Below the pieces are notes generated by a model. It searched no databases. It had not been told where the DNA came from and saw nothing but the letters and a program-made list of their open reading frames with translations. Below, one piece after another: positions 18,995 to 22,859 of a stretch of 22,859 bases of DNA. Every line of letters begins with the position of its first letter. Positions within the stretch are counted from its first letter, which is position 1. The position numbers were made by a program, and so were the translations under genes. The stretch is from Thamnocephalis sphaerospora (lineage: Eukaryota; Zoopagomycota; Zoopagomycetes; Zoopagales; Sigmoideomycetaceae): positions 1 to 22,859 of the forward strand of contig KZ992661.1 of assembly GCA_003614735.1 (NCBI GenBank), read 5' to 3'.

Positions 18995-21009
18995 ATGAGG
19001 CTCGACCTTATTCTTGCGGTGCTCGCCATGGGCGCAGCCGCCGATGCGTTCAATGTAGGAAAGATGCTCTGCCTGGTCAACACGGCGCGTGCTCAGTATG
19101 GTCTGCCAGCTCTGGGTCTCAACAAGTAGGTGCAGCACATGCATGGCCAAGCCTGTCAGTGTACTAACGTTGACCATATTTGCTCGTCTCTAGCAACCTC
19201 GTCAGTGCTGCTCAGGCTCACAGTCAGGTTCAGGCTAACCACCGTACCATGAGCCACCAGCTGCCGGGAGAGGCTAACCCTGGTCAGCGCGTGACCGCTC
19301 ACGGATACAACTGGCGTGGTACTGCCGAAAACGTTGCCTATGGCTATGCCGATGAGGAGACGTGCATGCACGGCTGGATGAACTCGGCTGGTCATCGCGC
19401 CAACATCCTCGGTAACTTTGAGCACTTTGGTGCTGCTGTTGCGTATGGCGGCAACACGCCCTACTACACCCAGTCCTTTGGTCGCAACGGCCAGGGTGGC
19501 AACTACCCGCTCTGCCCAGGCCAGTCTGCACCTGCCGCGCCTTCCACGCCGGCTCCTGCTCCTATTGTTCGCGTTCCGGCATCTGCTCCGAAACCGATCG
19601 CTCCGGCTGTTCAGAACACCAACACGGTCAAGGCCTTTGGCACTCCCAAGAGCAAGCCATATGTGCCGTCCCAGGCTCCATCCACTCCATCCACTCCGTA
19701 CACTCCGGTAGACAATGAGGACTACGAGGAAGACTGCGAGTGCTATGAGGGCTACCCTGACTGGTACTACCCGGATGCCCCAAGCACCCCGGCTCCTAAG
19801 ACTCCGCTGCCTGCGGGTTGGGCTCCGTACCCTGCCCCGGCGCCGTACGTCCCGAGCAAGCCGTCTGGCTCTGCTCCGTACGTCCCGAGCACCCCGTCTG
19901 GCTCTGCCCCGTACGTCCCGAGCACCCCGTCTGGCTCTGCTCCGTATGTCCCAAGCAAGCCGTCTGGCTCTGCTCCGTACGTCCCGAGCACCCCGTCTGG
20001 CTCTGCTCCGTATGTTCCGGGTAAGCCGTCTGGCTCTGCTCCGTATGTCCCGAGCACCCCGCCGACCAATGGCCCCGCCACCTCGACCAAGCCCTACCCT
20101 TCGGCTGAGCCGACGTATGACGGAGTGAACTCGACTACGCCGTACCCTTCGGCCAAGCCGACGCATGATGCGGTGAACTCGACGACTGTGCCGTATTCTT
20201 CGGCTGAGCCGACCACCTCTGCCTTCACCCCGGCCCCACTGCCGACCGACGGTCCGGATGGTGCCGAACCTACCTCGATCCCGACTGAGCCGACCTACAC
20301 CACTCCAGCTCCGTCGACCAGCACCCCGGCCGATGTTGACCCTACCTCGACTACCTCGGCACCGACCACCAGCGCCCCGGCCACTAGCGCACCTACCTCG
20401 GCACCGACTACTAGCGCTCCGACCACCAGCGCCCCCACGTCGACTCCGGCCACGTCGGCCCCGGCCACCACCACTCCGGCCTCGGCTGCTCCCACGTCGG
20501 CTCCGGCCACGTCGGCCCCGGCCACCAGCTCCCCGGCCTCGTCGACCTACACTCAGACCACCACCCCAGCCTCGGCTGCCCCTACGTCGGCCCCTGCCCC
20601 GACCACCAGCTCCCCGGCCTCGGCTGCTCCCACATCGGCTCCGGCCACGTCGGCCCCGGCCACCACCACTCCGGCCTCGGCTGCCCCTACGTCGGCTCCG
20701 GCCACGTCGGCTCCGGCCACCACCACCCCGGCCTCGGCTGCTCCCACGTCGGCTCCGGCCACGTCGGCTCCGGCCACTAGCTCCCCAGCCTCGGCTGCCC
20801 CTACGTCGGCTCCGGCCACCCAGGCTCCGGCACCAGCCACCCAGGCTCCGGCTCCGGCCACCCAGGCTCCGGCTCCGGCCACCCAGGCTCCGGCACCAGC
20901 CTACACCCCAGCTCCGGCCCCGGCCACCCAGGCCCCAGCTCCGGTCACTCCGGCTCCGGCCCCGACCACCCAGGCTCCAGCTCCGACCGAGTCTATTACG
21001 ACCATCTAA
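18995..21009 (+). CDS. CAP-E: CAP protein with long mucin-like repeat tail, two exons, 648 aa
   Basis: Exons are 18995-19125 and 19194-21009. The 68-nt intron sits at the CAP-A/B phase-2 site. A start upstream of the intron is needed because only exon 1 supplies the signal peptide (MRLDLILAVLAMGAAADA) and the first CAP motif, CLVNTARAQYG. The rest of the core follows: AAQAHSQVQANHRTMSHQ, AENVAYGY, GWMNSAGHRANILGN, YYTQSF and NYPLCPG. After residue about 160 the protein is a stalk: an acidic Cys-containing segment (EDYEEDCECYEGYPDWYYPD), seven 11-residue APYVPS units, a Thr/Ser/Pro stretch, six PASAAP units (the last four at an exact 57-bp period), and four TQAPAPA units ending ESITTI. Such Ser/Thr/Pro tails are usually heavily O-mannosylated in fungi and extend a domain from or through the wall. 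No GPI signal is seen. Confidence 0.95.
19831..20061 (+). repeat. Seven tandem 33-bp units (11-aa APYVPS repeat) in CAP-E
   Basis: The first unit (19831-19863) is divergent at its start (PAPAPYVPSKP). Six units from 19864 encode SGSAPYVPSTP, SGSAPYVPSKP or SGSAPYVPGKP. Copies are nearly identical at DNA level, so copy number probably varies between strains. Confidence 0.92.
20476..20820 (+). repeat. 57-bp repeat (19-aa PASAAPTSAPATSAPATT-type) in CAP-E
   Basis: PASAAP blocks start at 20476, 20566, 20614, 20671, 20728 and 20785. The last four are spaced exactly 57 bp. The earlier spacings differ, pointing to indels inside the array. Confidence 0.88.
20818..20901 (+). repeat. 21-bp repeat (7-aa TQAPAPA) in CAP-E
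   Basis: Four tandem units at 20818, 20839, 20860 and 20881, followed by degenerate YTPAPAPATQAPAP variants to the end of the gene. Confidence 0.9.
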
Positions 21010-21603
21010 GACTGCGGTCCTTGGCTGAGACGCCGCTGGTGTAGATTGTCCGTTGAGAGCTGAATGGATGTTGCTGTTCTAGCCTGTTCATCTTCGCCCA
21101 TTCCTCTTGTACCAGAGATTGTCGTGCGCTTGTTACACCTCCACACCATCTTGTTGCTGTCTAAATGGCAGTTGTCCCTTTCACCTACCGCGCTGCATGT
21201 TCTGACATATTTGCATGTGCAACACTACGCACGTTTTCTTGCTAATGCATCCTGTGTTGCCAGCCGGTCTGGGGAATGTTTAGCTGTTGTTACTCCTACC
21301 GGCTGGCATGTTCGCAAGTACTAATATGTTTGCCGTGCTCGTGTCTAGGCGTGTGTGTTGAACATACCGCCCAGCGCATCTCCATGTCCCCTCACCGTCT
21401 CTACAAATGCATGCGCTCTTTCTACTAAAGTGTGCACCTCCATGCAATTTACCTTTGGAGTACTGCGCCGGCACTTTAGTAGTATTAAATATTGACCGGC
21501 CTTTTTAATAGCATCCGATGGTTCTGCGTGCGTGTGAAAGGGCAGCCACTCGTTCACACACTCTCCAGCCACGCATTGCTCATGCGTCATCACCAGCAGC
21601 AGC
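21010..21603. other. Spacer between CAP-E and the ABHD12-like gene
   Basis: No gene is seen. Short frames (21064-21324 plus, 21345-21692 minus) lack domains. The sequence is less GC-rich than the flanking genes and must hold the CAP-E 3' end and the promoter of the next gene. AT-rich patches near 21480-21495 could be promoter elements. Confidence 0.5.
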
Positions 21604-22859
21604 ATGTCGCCCAATTCTCCTCCACCAGCACCTGCATGTCGGCCATCTACTGAGCCCTGGCATGTGTTGCAGCGTGTACTCAAGTGGTCCACCCTGGCCC
21701 TAGTCGGTTATGCGGTATGCACAGTGTCAGTCAACAGCAGTACGCTGCAAATGCTTACATTCCGTCTCGACATAGACACTACTAGCGCTACTGACTCTGG
21801 CAACACCCCAGCGTGCTCTTATCTATCTTCACTGGGCTCGCTGGCCATTGGGCAAGGATTTCCGCCGACCGGAAGGGTTTGGGTTGGCGCGTAAGTGCAC
21901 TGGTATATGGCGTCTATGCTGGTGGCGAATGTCTTACCTTTACTTGCCTCTGGCTCAACCTAGCTGGCAGTGCACGCTATGTTCAGCTCAAAACAGCCGA
22001 CGCAGTTCATCTGGGTATGCACTATCCTACGTTCGCATATGCCCGTTAGCCAGCTAATGGTGGGCGGTCACGATAGGCGCTTGGCATGTTTTGCCAGAGA
22101 GTGTATACCAGCAGCATCACAAGCAGTTGCTGGATGATCCTACTGCCGCGGATGTGAGTGCAGCAGCTATCTATGAAGATGCCCTGCGTACACACGGTGT
22201 CGTCATCTACCTTCACGGCAACGCTGCCTCGCGCGGTCATCATCCTCGTGTAGAGGTGTACAAGGTAGGACTGGTGATGGCCATTGCGGCGCATGGCTGC
22301 TACTGACGTTGAAAGTGCGTACTAGAAACTGGCCAAATACTCGGACGTTAATGTACTCACCATCGATTATCGTGGATTTGCCGATTCTGGTATGCCTGAC
22401 TGCTTGCTGCATGCACTGGTATTTGCCAACACACTGTGCTAATGTTTGTACAGAGGGAACACCAAGCGAGGCTGGCTTGGTAGAGGATGCCCACACTGCA
22501 TGGCGTTGGCTGCAACATCGAGGTGTAGCAGCCGAAAAGATCACAGTGCTTGGTAAGTGGCGACAACCGCAATCACTGCTACCACGCCGAGGCAAACGGT
22601 ATGCTGACTTGTCAACTTCCCAGGCCACTCGCTAGGTACTGGCGTTGCGGTTCAGCTCACGGCAAAGCTTTCTACCGCCGGTACGTGGCAAATAGTGCGT
22701 TTCGCAGGCACTAGCGGTGACTGCGGACTAATAACCGTGCCGGTCGACGACAGGCAGTCCGCCACGTGCGCTTATCCTCAAGGCGCCATTTACATCGGTG
22801 CCCGAAGTGGCATTTGAGTTTCCCGTCTTCAAGTACCTGCCGCTTCTCAGTCCGGTATC
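21604..22859 (+). CDS. ABHD12-like membrane serine hydrolase, 5' part (eight exons, cut by window end)
   Basis: Exons 21604-21714, 21776-21890, 21964-22014, 22077-22264, 22326-22389, 22454-22552, 22624-22680 and 22754-22859+ join in frame by GT-AG introns. The N-terminus has a membrane segment (LKWSTLALVGYA continuing TLLALLTLA), then ALIYLHWARWPLGKDF, the YVQLKTAD-x-VHLG strand pair and AWHVLPESVY. The alpha/beta-hydrolase core shows the oxyanion motif YLHGNAASR (about residue 139), NVLTIDYRGFADSEGTPSEA and the nucleophile elbow GHSLGTGVA, with the catalytic Ser near 212. It then runs PPRALILKAPFTSVPEVAFE. ABHD12 enzymes are membrane-bound lysophospholipid or monoacylglycerol lipases. The Asp and His of the triad lie beyond the window. 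The start is the ATG ahead of the membrane segment; an upstream exon cannot be excluded. Confidence 0.93.

Noticed and set aside
19156-20166. 336-codon Arg/Gly-rich frame antisense to CAP-E
   Set aside because: It lies exactly opposite the CAP-E exon and its repeats. The Arg/Ala pattern is the reverse reading of Pro/Ser/Thr codons. No start context or introns support it.
1-22859. tRNA, rRNA, CRISPR arrays, transposases, long terminal repeats
   Set aside because: I looked for cloverleaf A/B-box patterns, spaced direct repeats and transposase or reverse-transcriptase motifs by eye and saw none. The only direct repeats are in-frame coding repeats and simple tracts.

Overview
The window looks like a stretch of nuclear genome from a filamentous or early-diverging fungus. 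It is GC-rich, and its genes carry many short GT-AG introns, mostly 50-75 nt, often with CTAAC/CTGAC-like branch sites. Gene content is eukaryotic: the DNA polymerase alpha B subunit, a TMEM14 protein, an ABHD12-type hydrolase and an AIM19-like mitochondrial protein. Tandem secreted CAP (SCP/PR-1/Pry-type) proteins with AENVAYGY and GHRANIL motifs remind me of Zoopagomycota/Kickxellomycotina-type fungi. That placement is inference; nothing in the window proves it.

Layout. (1) 147-796 (+): an AIM19-like membrane protein in about four exons. (2) 844-3493 (-): a complete 12-exon gene for the DNA polymerase alpha-primase B subunit (POLA2/POL12), reconstructed exon by exon to 628 residues; it converges on gene 1. 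(3) 3494-4320: an ambiguous stretch with weak gene models on both strands. (4) 4521-6323 (+): an intronless gene for a 600-residue secreted Asp/His-rich repeat protein. (5) 6611-7149 (+): a four-exon TMEM14 family gene. (6) 7150-9324: no confident gene; one hydrophobic exon candidate. (7) 9325-21009 (+): five CAP-domain genes in one orientation, here called CAP-A to CAP-E, separated by 0.9-2.1 kb spacers without confident genes. (8) 21604-22859 (+): the first eight exons of an ABHD12-like serine hydrolase, which runs off the right end.

The most distinctive part is the CAP array. All five genes encode a signal peptide followed by a CAP core, but each has a different C-terminus: almost none (A), Pro/Ala-rich plus a basic Cys-rich module (B), Ser/Pro-rich with a GPI-anchor-type tail (C), Ser/Pro-rich with an Arg/Tyr patch (D), and a long mucin-like tail of three successive repeat families (E). 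One intron site is shared by A, B and E and absent from C and D. A 53-bp tract is identical between A and C, which suggests gene conversion. With the neighbouring secreted Asp/His-rich protein, the window reads as a locus for extracellular or cell-surface proteins set between intron-rich housekeeping genes. Functions for the secreted proteins rest on family knowledge and were not demonstrated here.
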